Both the position numbers and the translations under genes were made by a program. Shown in pieces: positions 7,250 to 15,270 of a stretch of 36,434 nt of DNA. The stretch is taken from assembly GCA_021297855.1 (NCBI GenBank), contig JAJTHM010000027.1, positions 1 through 36,434 of the forward strand, written 5' to 3'. Each line of letters starts with the position of its first letter. Position 1 is the stretch's first letter. The notes beneath the pieces were generated by a model. That model ran no database searches, was not told where the DNA came from, and worked only from the letters and a program-made list of their open reading frames with translations. The DNA comes from Sphingobacteriales bacterium (GTDB taxonomy: Bacteria > Bacteroidota > Bacteroidia > Chitinophagales > JADJOU01).

Positions 7250-8047
7250 GTGAATAGATTTCTAAATTTCAAAACCCAAGGACAACCGACTAACTCAACC
7301 ATAGTGATAGTGCATGGCTTGTTTGGTAGTTTAGATAACTGGCAAAGTCTGGCTAAAAAGTGGTCAGAAAATTACTATGTGCTCAGCGTGGATGTCCGAA
7401 ATCATGGCAAATCCTTTCATAGTGATCACATGGAATTTGAAGCTTTGGCTAAAGACTTATTTATCTTAATCCAGAAGGAAGGAATAGGTAAAATTCATTT
7501 ACTAGGTCATTCGATGGGAGGGAAAATAGCCATGGAATTTGCCATTCATTACCCTGAATATTTAGCGAGCCTTGTCATAGTGGATGTAGCGCCATATGCC
7601 TATACAGCTCATCATACCGATGTCTTCGAAATGCTAAGGAATACAGATTTAAGCAAATTTACAAGTCGTCAAGAAATTGAAACGGAGATAAAAAAATATC
7701 TGAACCAAGAGGATGTAGTTCAATTTATGATGAAAAACATTCGAAGAAACGATGAAAATCTGCTATTCGAATGGAAGTTTAATGCCAAGGTATTGGATAG
7801 AGACTATCTTTCTCTCTTTCAATTTATACCCCATAAGGGGTTTCGTGGACCTACCCTTTTTATAGGTGGAGAGCGCAGTAAATATATCTCAAAAGAAACC
7901 TCTATTCATATATTTGATCTGTATCCAAATGCTAAGTTTGAATTTGTATCGAATGCAGGACATTGGGTACATGCAGATAATCCAATCGAATTTTACAATT
8001 TAGTTACACAATTCATAACCAAAGCATCGACCCTCATTGACAACTAA
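7250..8047 (+). CDS. Alpha/beta-hydrolase esterase, YbfF-like
   Basis: 265 residues. Oxyanion motif HGLFGSLDNW (22-31), nucleophile elbow GHSMGG with Ser88, acid candidate Asp112 in VIVDVAP and catalytic His238 in NAGHWVHADNP: a complete triad for the YbfF-type acyl esterase family. The start is GTG, 2 bp after the upstream stop, and there is no in-frame ATG before the conserved FKTQGQPTNSTIVIVHGL segment, so translation is probably coupled to the DUF58 gene. No signal peptide, so cytoplasmic. YbfF hydrolyses short acyl-CoA or aryl esters; the substrate here is unknown. Confidence 0.85.
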   Translation: MNRFLNFKTQGQPTNSTIVIVHGLFGSLDNWQSLAKKWSENYYVLSVDVRNHGKSFHSDHMEFEALAKDLFILIQKEGIGKIHLLGHSMGGKIAMEFAIHYPEYLASLVIVDVAPYAYTAHHTDVFEMLRNTDLSKFTSRQEIETEIKKYLNQEDVVQFMMKNIRRNDENLLFEWKFNAKVLDRDYLSLFQFIPHKGFRGPTLFIGGERSKYISKETSIHIFDLYPNAKFEFVSNAGHWVHADNPIEFYNLVTQFITKASTLIDN

Positions 8048-8061
8048 CAAAATAAAAATTT

Positions 8062-9495
8062 ATGATATTAAAAGATAATAAGACAAAAATTATCGCTACC
8101 TATGGCCCAGCGTGTGAATCTGAAGAGGTTTTTGAAAATATGATCAAAAATGGAGTCGATGTATTCCGTTTTAACTTCTCTCATGGAGATTATGAGTTTC
8201 ACCTCAGAGGTTTTCAAAAGGTCAAAGACTTTAATAAAAAGTATGGTACACACATCGCTATTCTAGCAGACCTGCAGGGTCCCAAAATACGCGTCGGCGA
8301 GGTAGAGAATGGAAGTATTATTTTGGAATCTGGATTGCAGATTTTAGTCACCAATCAAAAACAAATTTCTACCATCGACAAACTCTATGTAAGTTATGAT
8401 AGATTGGGGCAAGACGTCAATATTGGTGAGGATATCTTGGTAGATGATGGCAAAATAAAATTACAAGTTTTGTCCATTTTGGATGACAAAACTATAAAAG
8501 TAATCGTACTGGAAGGGGGTGAGCTCAAATCAAAAAAAGGCGTAAATTTTCCTCATACAAAAACGACCATTGAGTCCCTTACAAAGAAGGATAGACAGGA
8601 TTTAGAATTTGCTATCAATAATCGGGCGAATTGGATAGCCTTGAGTTTTGTGCGCAAGGCAGAAGACATCTTGGAAGTAAAAAAAGTGTTTGGAGAAGCT
8701 TGGTTGCACTTAAAGGTTATTTCCAAAATAGAAAAACCAGAGGCGATAGAAAACATTGATAGTATAATTGAGGTATCCGACGGAATCATGGTGGCCAGAG
8801 GCGATTTGGCTATTGAAGTGCCGCTAGAGCGGGTTCCACTTTTGCAAAAAGAGATTGTAAAGAAATGTAATAAACTAGGAAAACCTGTCATTGTAGCTAC
8901 GCAGATGATGGAAAGTATGACCGAGCGCAGTTTCCCTACGAGAGCTGAGATATCCGATGTCGCTAATGCTGTCCTAGATGGAGCAGATGCCTTAATGCTA
9001 AGTGGAGAAACCTCTGTAGGCTTATTCCCTGTCAAAGTCATTGAAACCATGTCCAAAATTATCGAGCAGGTAGAAACCAATTCCGATATTTATAATACGA
9101 TGAGCTATGTGAGTGATATAGATAATGCTGATTTTATCCCAGATGCTGTTTGCCATTCCGCAGTAACTCTTGCAGAAGACCTCAATGCAAAAGCCATTAT
9201 TGGCATCACTCGATCTGGCTATACAGGTTTTCGAGTATCTAGTTTTAGACCAAAGTCCAAGATTTATATTTTTAGTGATAATAAACCATTACTATACACC
9301 ATGAGTCTAATATGGGGTGTGAAAGGATTCTATTACGAAGGCTTTGAAGGCACAGACCAAACAATTAAGGACGTGATTCAAATTTTGAAGGATAATAATT
9401 TGGTCAAGAAAAATGATTTGGTCATTAACACAGCTTCCATGCCATTTAATGAAAAATCAAAGACCAATACGGTCAAGGTTACAGTTGTGACATAA
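8062..9495 (+). CDS. pyk: Pyruvate kinase
   Basis: 477 residues, full length. N-terminal TIM-barrel begins with TKIIATYGPACESEE. ADLQGPKIRVGE introduces the B domain. Catalytic Lys222 is in VISKIEKPEAIENI. The Mg2+/phosphoenolpyruvate site is in GIMVARGDLAIEVP, and the signature VIVATQMMESM follows. The C-terminal allosteric domain starts near residue 355. The enzyme makes pyruvate and ATP from phosphoenolpyruvate and ADP, the last step of glycolysis. Third gene of the operon, 14 bp after the hydrolase and 4 bp before the diiron protein gene. Confidence 0.97.
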   Translation: MILKDNKTKIIATYGPACESEEVFENMIKNGVDVFRFNFSHGDYEFHLRGFQKVKDFNKKYGTHIAILADLQGPKIRVGEVENGSIILESGLQILVTNQKQISTIDKLYVSYDRLGQDVNIGEDILVDDGKIKLQVLSILDDKTIKVIVLEGGELKSKKGVNFPHTKTTIESLTKKDRQDLEFAINNRANWIALSFVRKAEDILEVKKVFGEAWLHLKVISKIEKPEAIENIDSIIEVSDGIMVARGDLAIEVPLERVPLLQKEIVKKCNKLGKPVIVATQMMESMTERSFPTRAEISDVANAVLDGADALMLSGETSVGLFPVKVIETMSKIIEQVETNSDIYNTMSYVSDIDNADFIPDAVCHSAVTLAEDLNAKAIIGITRSGYTGFRVSSFRPKSKIYIFSDNKPLLYTMSLIWGVKGFYYEGFEGTDQTIKDVIQILKDNNLVKKNDLVINTASMPFNEKSKTNTVKVTVVT

Positions 9496-9499
9496 TGGA

Positions 9500-10078
9500 A
9501 TGACAAATAAAGAAAAAGTACTTAGTCATACAAAACTAGTCAATCTTTTAAAAATGGCTTATTCGGCTGAAAAGGCTGCAGCCTTTGCCTATATAGGTCA
9601 TGCAGGTTCTGTATCAGATTATGAAGAAAAAATAGCTATCAAACAAATAGAAGAGGATGAATGGAATCATCGAATGGAAGTTCTTCAAATCATGAATCAC
9701 TATGATATAAACCCATCTAGATTTTATGAATTTAAATTTCATTTTATTGGCAGGCTTATTAGTATTTCATGTTATATCATTGGTTGGTTTATGCCATATT
9801 ATTTTGCGGGCAGATTAGAAAGCGGGAATGTATGCGAGTATTTCAGAATGATGCATTATTTCCATGAGCTAGGTATTTATGAACATAATCAAGTTCTATA
9901 TGAAATGGGGATCAAAGAAAAAGAACATGAAATTTACTTTCTAGAAAAGATAAAAAATAAAAAGCTACTTCCCATATTTGAAAAACTGTTCTTTTGGGGA
10001 AGTCATCATAGCTTCAATGAAGTGAATTTACAAAATAAATATCCAATTGAAGAGTCTGCGAAGTATTGTAAGAAATGA
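9500..10078 (+). CDS. Ferritin-like diiron protein resembling COQ7
   Basis: 192 residues. Carboxylate and histidine ligands fit a ferritin-like four-helix diiron site: Glu24 (SAEKAAAFAY), Glu54-x-x-His57 (EDEWNHRM), Glu107 or Glu113, and Glu140-x-x-His143 (KEKEHEIYF). The spacing resembles the membrane-associated COQ7 hydroxylases of ubiquinone synthesis. A hydrophobic stretch (about 84-103, LISISCYIIGWFMPYYFAG) would let it sit on the inner membrane. Bacteroidota normally make menaquinone, so a ubiquinone role is unlikely; a different hydroxylase or a demetallation/oxidative-stress role is possible. It ends the operon, 4 bp after pyk, and converges on the DUF3307 gene 6 bp away. Confidence 0.78.
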   Translation: MTNKEKVLSHTKLVNLLKMAYSAEKAAAFAYIGHAGSVSDYEEKIAIKQIEEDEWNHRMEVLQIMNHYDINPSRFYEFKFHFIGRLISISCYIIGWFMPYYFAGRLESGNVCEYFRMMHYFHELGIYEHNQVLYEMGIKEKEHEIYFLEKIKNKKLLPIFEKLFFWGSHHSFNEVNLQNKYPIEESAKYCKK

Positions 10079-10084
10079 AGTAAT

Positions 10085-10798
10085 TTAAATATTCGCTTTA
10101 ATCTGTAAGTAAATAACCGCTACTAAAATAGCTAAACCAAAACTAAGTAAAGTTCCTATAAGTATATATTCGGTATGCTTAACATCTTTTCCGTCTTTCA
10201 ATTCTCCAAATCGAAAGATAGATTTAGCAGCCAGTAAAAAACCAATCCCCTCCCAAAAACCCGATGTTACAAAGTAGAAAATAAATAATCTTTCCAATAT
10301 GCCTATTACCTTGCCTGCATCCTCCAGGCCTTTATTCGGTAGATTATAATCAAACAAAGACATTGTCTTACTTATAGCTATAGAACAGGCACTCAATAAC
10401 ACGATCATTGTTGAGAATAGAAGATAATTATTTTTACTAAAAATCACCTCCCAATTTATATTGACTTCGAACAAACAAATGATAAAAACATATATGGATA
10501 ATGCATGTAATCCTTGATCAAGTATTAGATTATAAATTTCCTTTATTTTCTTGACGATAATAATTTTTGTAAAACAATCTATGACTAAATGAGACAAAGC
10601 TAACATGCATATAGGGAATATATAGGCCCCCTCAAATTTAGTTATGGCAAGCATGAGACAAAGATGTATCATCGCATGAAGATACAAATATGGAGACTTA
10701 AATTTCTCAGTTCCAATGCTCTTGACCATTTTATCTGATTGGAAAAAAAAGTCCCCTAAAAGATGGCTTAGAACTATTTTTATTAAGAGTTCAAACAT
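10085..10798 (-). CDS. DUF3307 multi-pass membrane protein
   Basis: 237 residues with about six hydrophobic segments. N-terminal motif LSHLLGDFFFQSDKMVKSIG (10-29) and the following H-rich loop YLYLHAMIHL are the DUF3307 signature. Histidines and aspartates at membrane edges (LSHLVIDCFTK) might form a buried site. Its start lies inside the end of the SatD-like gene (16-bp overlap), so the two are almost certainly co-translated. SatD-like and DUF3307 genes are, to my knowledge, paired in other Firmicutes and Bacteroidota genomes too. No biochemical activity is known to me. Confidence 0.85.
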   Translation of the reverse strand: MFELLIKIVLSHLLGDFFFQSDKMVKSIGTEKFKSPYLYLHAMIHLCLMLAITKFEGAYIFPICMLALSHLVIDCFTKIIIVKKIKEIYNLILDQGLHALSIYVFIICLFEVNINWEVIFSKNNYLLFSTMIVLLSACSIAISKTMSLFDYNLPNKGLEDAGKVIGILERLFIFYFVTSGFWEGIGFLLAAKSIFRFGELKDGKDVKHTEYILIGTLLSFGLAILVAVIYLQIKANI

Positions 10799-11391
10799 AG
10801 ATTTATCTTTTTAGTGTACAAGTTTAATGCTTCAGAAATTTCATCATAGCCCCCCCGTTTTAGTGCTTTGCTTATCGTTGCGCTATTTTTATTCAATTTT
10901 TCTGCCAATTCCTTCTGCCTTAAAAGTCTATTTTCTAAAGCGTAAAAGATAGTTTCTGCAGTTACAGGCTTCCAATTGTCTGTTATAAATCCTATCAATT
11001 TCAATATAGGATTGAAATAATCATCCAATTCTACAAAGGGTGATTTCATGCTTAAGGTTTCGTGTTTCAATTTATCAAAACTTTCCCCAGAATGAATAAA
11101 AGCACTTCCGTTGGACTCTGTAATTTTTTTTCCAGAATAGCTCTTGTCTCCTATACCTATGGACATTCTAACATTCAAAAATTCAATGCTCATCAAAAGT
11201 GCTTTGATGGTGACGACCCATTCTATCGCTTCCTCCACTTTTACTTCGATTTGGAAACTATCTCCTCTATAGATTTCCCACTTCTTTGAGTCCGCTATAT
11301 TTTGAGTAAATAATTTCTTTAGCCTAGGCTGCCAATGCTTTGAGTTGACCTGTCTAGAATTAATTATATCTCCTGTGATAACTGCTATCAT
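10783..11391 (-). CDS. SatD-family protein: cyclase/palm-like domain plus C-terminal helix-turn-helix
   Basis: 202 residues. The N-terminal domain (1-125) begins MIAVITGDIINSRQ, the SatD signature. Asp8 in GDIINS, Asp44 in YRGDSFQIEV, the RMSIGIGD strand (75-82) and NGSAFIHSGESFDKL (94-108) follow the same order as the two metal-binding aspartates and later motifs of class III nucleotide cyclases and other palm folds; that comparison is my inference. The C-terminus (about 155-190: RLLRQKELAEKLNKNSATIS) is a clear helix-turn-helix. It overlaps the DUF3307 gene, and its own upstream region holds three palindromes at 11421-11492, so autoregulation is likely. SatD was named from a Streptococcus acid-tolerance locus; its molecular role is unclear. 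Confidence 0.85.
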   Translation of the reverse strand: MIAVITGDIINSRQVNSKHWQPRLKKLFTQNIADSKKWEIYRGDSFQIEVKVEEAIEWVVTIKALLMSIEFLNVRMSIGIGDKSYSGKKITESNGSAFIHSGESFDKLKHETLSMKSPFVELDDYFNPILKLIGFITDNWKPVTAETIFYALENRLLRQKELAEKLNKNSATISKALKRGGYDEISEALNLYTKKINLCLNS

Positions 11392-11420
11392 GACTTAATT
11401 TATGCAAATATATGAATAAT

Positions 11421-11492
11421 TGCCCTAAAAAGGGCATTTTTTGATTATTGCCCTAAAAAGGGCATTTTTTGATTATTGCCCTAAAAAGGGCA
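11421..11492. promoter_or_regulatory. Three exact 28-bp repeats with the palindrome TGCCCTAAAAAGGGCA
   Basis: The 16-bp hyphenated palindrome TGCCCT-AAAA-AGGGCA occurs at 11421-11436, 11449-11464 and 11477-11492, with identical 12-bp spacers, so the array is three 28-bp direct repeats. A decayed fourth copy (GACC...GGTC) may lie near 11506-11525. The first copy is 29 bp upstream of the SatD-like ATG on the minus strand, and the last is about 100 bp upstream of hppA on the plus strand. The SatD-like protein has a helix-turn-helix, so these are probable operators. Confidence 0.75.
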
Positions 11493-11544
11493 TTTTTCAT
11501 ATTAATGACCTCAAAAAAAATGGTCTGTAGAAAATTAAAACTTC

Positions 11545-11552
11545 TATTTTTG
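11545..11552 (+). promoter_or_regulatory. -7 box for hppA
   Basis: TATTTTTG (TAnnTTTG) lies 41 bp before the hppA ATG. The -33 region holds TGG rather than TTG. The nearby operator-like repeats could also influence this promoter. Confidence 0.45.
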
Positions 11553-11593
11553 CCTTCCTTTATAAAAATCAAACAATTAACTATTTATAAGTA

Positions 11594-13867
11594 ATGGACA
11601 ACAATTTAATTTACATTTTACCATTTTTTGGTATCGTAGGCTTGGTTTACATGTTTTTCCTATCCGCATGGGTAAAAAAGCAAGACGCTGGTGACAGCAA
11701 AATGACAGAAATCGCGAACTATATTTCAGAAGGTGCTATGGCCTTTTTGAATGCCGAGTATAGAATCTTAGCTATTTTCGTAGCTATTGCAGGAATTTTA
11801 CTTGGAGTACTTTCTCAGATGGTTGCCACTTCACATTGGCTAATCGTAGTTGCCTTTGTTATAGGCGCTGTATTTTCTGCTGTAGCAGGAAATATAGGCA
11901 TGAGAATAGCAACTAAGGCAAACGTAAGAACTACCCAAGCGGCGCGTACGAGCTTAGCTCAAGCACTGAAAGTATCCTTCAGTGGAGGTACAGTAATGGG
12001 ACTAGGCGTAGCTGGTCTAGCAGTATTTGGATTGAGTTTCTTATTTATATTATTATACAAATATTTTATGGGAGGCGACTTCGCCAATGGCGGATCTAAC
12101 GCTATGACACAGGTTCTAGAAGTTCTAGCTGGATTTTCATTAGGGGCTGAGTCTATTGCGCTTTTCGCGAGAGTAGGTGGAGGTATCTATACCAAAGCTG
12201 CTGACGTAGGCGCTGACCTAGTAGGTAAGGTAGAGGCAGGTATCCCAGAAGATGATCCTCGCAACCCTGCGACTATTGCGGATAACGTAGGAGACAACGT
12301 AGGTGATGTAGCTGGTATGGGAGCGGATTTATTCGGTTCATATGTGGCAACCGTTCTAGCCGCCATGGTTTTAGGAAATTATTTATTAGGTAATCCTGTC
12401 AATGAAGGTATCTTCCAAGGATTTGGTGGTATAGGACCGATTGTACTACCAGTAGCTATTGCGGCTGTGGGCATTATTTGGTCTATCGTAGGTACATGGT
12501 TTGTATCCGTAAAAGATGACAATGGCGATGTACAAAAAGCGTTGAACATCGGTAACTGGTCTTCTTTGATTTTAACTTTAATATCTGTTTATTTCTTGAT
12601 CAATTGGATACTTCCAGCTGAAATGAATATGGAATTCTTTGGTGAAGAATCTAAGATGGTTAGCAGAATGGATGTATTCATTGCTACTATTATAGGTATG
12701 GTCGTAGGTGGAGTGATTTCTTCCATTACTGAATATTATACAGGTACAGGAACTAAGCCAGTTTTAGGTGTTATCAGACAATCAGGTACAGGTGCTGCTA
12801 CAAACATTATAGCGGGTCTTTCCCTAGGTATGATGAGTACTTGGATGCCTATTTTATTATTCGCTGGAGCTATCATGGGTGCTTATCATTTTGCAGGATT
12901 TTATGGTGTAGCTATAGCTGCAGGGGCTATGATGGCTACCACAGCTATGCAGTTAGCGATTGATGCATTCGGGCCAATAGCGGATAACGCAGGTGGTATC
13001 GCTGAAATGGCAGGACTTCCTGAAGAAGTGAGAGGCAGAACAGACATTTTAGATTCTGTAGGAAATACAACGGCCGCTATCGGAAAAGGATTCGCTATCG
13101 CTTCTGCAGCCTTAACTGCATTAGCACTATTTGCAGCTTACGTAACCTTTACAGGAATCGATGGTATCAACATTTTCAAAGCAAACGTACTGGCTGCTTT
13201 ATTTATAGGCGCTATGATACCAGTCGTATTCTCTGCTCTAGCGATGAGTAGTGTCGGCAAAGCGGCTATGGATATGGTAAAAGAGGTGAGAAGACAATTT
13301 AGAGAAATACCGGGTATCATGGAAGGAACAGGCAAGCCAGAATATGGTAAATGTGTAGAAATATCTACCAAAGCTGCTTTGAGAGAAATGATGCTACCAG
13401 GTTTGATTACAATCGTAACTCCAGTGCTAGTTGGTTTATTGATGGGAGCAGAGCCATTAGGCGCATATATGGCAGGTGTAACGGTTTCAGGAGTGTTATG
13501 GGCTATCTTCCAAAACAATGCTGGTGGTGCATGGGATAATGCGAAGAAATCATTCGAAAAAGGTGTAGAAATAGATGGACAAATGTATTACAAGAAATCT
13601 GAGCCACATAAAGCTGCTGTGACAGGCGATACAGTAGGTGATCCATTCAAAGATACCTCGGGACCATCAATGAATATCTTGATAAAATTGACTTCATTGG
13701 TAGGATTGACAATCGCACCATTTTTAGCAGAGCAAAATCATTGCTGCCATAAGGAAGAAGTAAAAACTGAAATTGTTACAAACTCTACACAAAAAATGGA
13801 TACTACCGCAGAAGAATTAGTTGTAACTTCTACTGGAGATACTGTTACGAGAGTGTTGATTAAGTAA
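11594..13867 (+). CDS. hppA: K+-dependent membrane-bound pyrophosphatase (H+ or Na+ pump)
   Basis: 757 residues with about 15-16 membrane segments. The active-site signature GGGIYTKAADVGADLVGKVE (around 196-215) and DDPRNPATIADNVGDNVGDV bind Mg-pyrophosphate. GNTTAAIGKG (490-499) has Ala494 and Gly497, as in K+-dependent enzymes; the K+-independent class has Lys at the first site. The enzyme couples pyrophosphate hydrolysis to H+ or Na+ export across the inner membrane; ion choice cannot be read safely. After the last conserved helix comes an unusual tail of about 40 residues (NHCCHKEEVKTE...) rich in Cys/His, Thr and Glu. The SatD-like operon is divergent upstream; no clear terminator follows. 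Confidence 0.95.
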   Translation: MDNNLIYILPFFGIVGLVYMFFLSAWVKKQDAGDSKMTEIANYISEGAMAFLNAEYRILAIFVAIAGILLGVLSQMVATSHWLIVVAFVIGAVFSAVAGNIGMRIATKANVRTTQAARTSLAQALKVSFSGGTVMGLGVAGLAVFGLSFLFILLYKYFMGGDFANGGSNAMTQVLEVLAGFSLGAESIALFARVGGGIYTKAADVGADLVGKVEAGIPEDDPRNPATIADNVGDNVGDVAGMGADLFGSYVATVLAAMVLGNYLLGNPVNEGIFQGFGGIGPIVLPVAIAAVGIIWSIVGTWFVSVKDDNGDVQKALNIGNWSSLILTLISVYFLINWILPAEMNMEFFGEESKMVSRMDVFIATIIGMVVGGVISSITEYYTGTGTKPVLGVIRQSGTGAATNIIAGLSLGMMSTWMPILLFAGAIMGAYHFAGFYGVAIAAGAMMATTAMQLAIDAFGPIADNAGGIAEMAGLPEEVRGRTDILDSVGNTTAAIGKGFAIASAALTALALFAAYVTFTGIDGINIFKANVLAALFIGAMIPVVFSALAMSSVGKAAMDMVKEVRRQFREIPGIMEGTGKPEYGKCVEISTKAALREMMLPGLITIVTPVLVGLLMGAEPLGAYMAGVTVSGVLWAIFQNNAGGAWDNAKKSFEKGVEIDGQMYYKKSEPHKAAVTGDTVGDPFKDTSGPSMNILIKLTSLVGLTIAPFLAEQNHCCHKEEVKTEIVTNSTQKMDTTAEELVVTSTGDTVTRVLIK

Positions 13868-13888
13868 TTTTTCATTATATCTATGTAT

Positions 13889-13934
13889 AAAGGCTGCGAT
13901 AGAAATAGTCTGGTGGGAACACCAGATAAGGTGG
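13889..13934 (+). ncRNA. Candidate structured RNA motif, copy 1 (GNRA-capped hairpin)
   Basis: After a lead AAAGGCTGCGATAGAAATAG, bases 13909-13926 form a perfect 7-bp stem TCTGGTG/CACCAGA with a GGAA (GNRA) tetraloop, followed by TAAGGTGG. A related hairpin at 14801-14818 has a compensating T-A to A-T change at the third pair, which favours a conserved RNA structure. It lies in the hppA-lipoprotein gap, about 130 bp before the lipoprotein ATG. Confidence 0.45.
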
Positions 13935-14064
13935 AAATGAAAGCGGAAGGTTATATCCAGTTTGCCCTGCCAATGACACTGAAGAGTGCTAGCAAAAAAA
14001 TTGAAAAATCTCGATGAGAGTGAAGGAGAAGTAAAACTAATTACCATATTTAAACTAATCAATT

Positions 14065-14718
14065 ATGAAAAAATTAACGTCTATTTTCTTAGCTTGTATT
14101 TTTTTGATTTTATCTTGTTCAAAAGAGGATACTAATTCAAGCAGTACTAGCACAAATACTAATCCAACTGGTTGTAATTATTTCCCTTACGTCGCAGGAA
14201 GTAAGTATATATTCAAAAAAACCAAAGGTACGACTATAACCTATGATACGCTCATAGCTATTAAAGATACAACTATAGATGGAACTAAATTTCTCAAATG
14301 TACTGAGGCAGGTCAGCCTACATTTTTAGCCTGCAATTATAAAGGATATATGACACAAATCAGCGATTTCTCATTTTTAACTATGTCTTGTACCTTAATA
14401 GGTAAAAACATCAAAATAGGTGGGTCCAAGGGAGATATGTGGATAGATTCGAGTTCCGCACCTGCAGGTGTATCTCTTTCTGTAGCAAGAGATATGGAAA
14501 TTAAAGAACTGAATATTTCTACGACTGCTAATGGAGTAAGCTATAATGACGTCATTAAAGTAGAAGCGCAGACTTACACTTATTTAGGAGGATTTATAAA
14601 TAGTGTAGTTATTGCTAATTATTATTATTCTAAAAATTCAGGATTGATTAAAGTAGAGCGATATGATGGTGGTTCAACTACCCTTTCTCAACTTCGAGAG
14701 TTTGAAAAGAAGATTTAA
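14065..14718 (+). CDS. Lipoprotein of unknown function
   Basis: 217 residues. The signal peptide MKKLTSIFLACIFLILSC ends in a lipobox with Cys19. The residues after it (SKEDTNSSSS) carry acidic and polar residues like the lipoprotein export signal that sends Bacteroidota lipoproteins to the cell surface. The rest (about 35-217) is beta-rich, with a YFPYVAGSKYIFKKTKG segment, similar to small secreted lipoproteins in environmental Bacteroidota. Function unknown. It is flanked by two copies of a hairpin motif and followed by a terminator at 14735. Confidence 0.8.
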   Translation: MKKLTSIFLACIFLILSCSKEDTNSSSTSTNTNPTGCNYFPYVAGSKYIFKKTKGTTITYDTLIAIKDTTIDGTKFLKCTEAGQPTFLACNYKGYMTQISDFSFLTMSCTLIGKNIKIGGSKGDMWIDSSSAPAGVSLSVARDMEIKELNISTTANGVSYNDVIKVEAQTYTYLGGFINSVVIANYYYSKNSGLIKVERYDGGSTTLSQLREFEKKI

Positions 14719-14734
14719 GTGATTTAATCCAATT

Positions 14735-14772
14735 CAAAAAGGCTGTGATAGAAATATCATGGCCTTTTTTTG
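14735..14772 (+). terminator. Intrinsic terminator after the lipoprotein gene
   Basis: Imperfect stem AAAAAGGCTGTGAT/ATCATGGCCTTTTT around the loop AGAAAT, ending in a run of seven T. Its left arm is also the start of the second hairpin-motif copy. Confidence 0.75.
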
Positions 14773-14793
14773 TTATGCGATATTTTTGTAGAT

Positions 14794-14826
14794 GAAATAG
14801 TCAGATGGGAACACCTGATAAGGTAG
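14794..14826 (+). ncRNA. Candidate structured RNA motif, copy 2 (GNRA-capped hairpin)
   Basis: TCAGATG (14801-14807), GGAA loop, CACCTGA (14812-14818), then TAAGGTAG. It matches copy 1 at 13889-13934 in layout with a swapped base pair and one mismatch. The lead sequence of copy 1 is also present at 14738-14756, but about 37 bp (a terminator tail and spacer) now separate it from the hairpin. Confidence 0.4.
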
Positions 14827-14852
14827 CGTAATGACTGATTTTTTTTGTATTT

Positions 14853-15056
14853 TTGATTAAACAGATATTAGGAGAAATAATTATTTTCAACTACGGTGTA
14901 CTTATTTTCTATTTGTACTATAAGTTTATTGATGAAAATTATACCTTCAAAGAAATTTCTGGGGGTAAAAAATTTAAAAATAGATATATTGAAATAGGCG
15001 TTGTAGGTTTAATAGGTTTTTTTTATTACAATTGTAACAATCTTCTATATTCTTGA
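14853..15056 (+). CDS. Possible small two-segment membrane protein, or a gene remnant
   Basis: 67 codons from a TTG start. Two hydrophobic stretches (about 6-23 and 48-58) enclose a charged loop with FKEISGGKKFKNRYIEIG. No ribosome-binding or promoter signal stands out, and the reading frame lies within a repeat-rich accessory stretch. It may be the tail of a decayed membrane protein gene. Not recognised. Confidence 0.3.
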   Translation: MIKQILGEIIIFNYGVLIFYLYYKFIDENYTFKEISGGKKFKNRYIEIGVVGLIGFFYYNCNNLLYS

Positions 15057-15121
15057 AAAAATATTTTATTAGTGCCTCTATTCCCTGCCCTCCCAACAAT
15101 CGCAGAGATTTAATATGAAAA

Positions 15122-15221
15122 TCTAGCAGAAATTAGTACAAGGTATTCTTTGCCAGTAATATAATGGAATGATAAGATGAAAAGCACAAACACACACTTC
15201 GTTTATGGCTGGCTAGAAGGA
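15122..15221. repeat. ~100-bp direct repeat, left copy
   Basis: Runs from TCTAGCAGAAATTAGTACAA to GGCTAGAAGGA and matches 15831-15925 over nearly all its length, with a few substitutions and a 5-bp length difference. Within it CTAGCA and TGCCAG form an imperfect inverted repeat. Its twin lies on the other side of the orphan gene at 15271. Confidence 0.8.
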
Positions 15222-15270
15222 CTGCCCCAATTCATTTAAATCCATTTAACCCTAAAATAATGAAAGAATA

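Noticed and set aside
8553-9080. 175-codon frame antisense to pyk
   Set aside because: It is a shadow of conserved pyruvate kinase codons, Ser/Ile-rich, with no promoter.
13889-13960. TPP riboswitch: GGCTG-GA, ACC(T/A)GAT and AGCG fragments look like parts of the THI box
   Set aside because: The 5' GGGGTGC strand is absent, CTGAGA is changed to CTGCGA/CTGTGA, and the conserved 3' core is broken in both copies. No thiamine gene follows.
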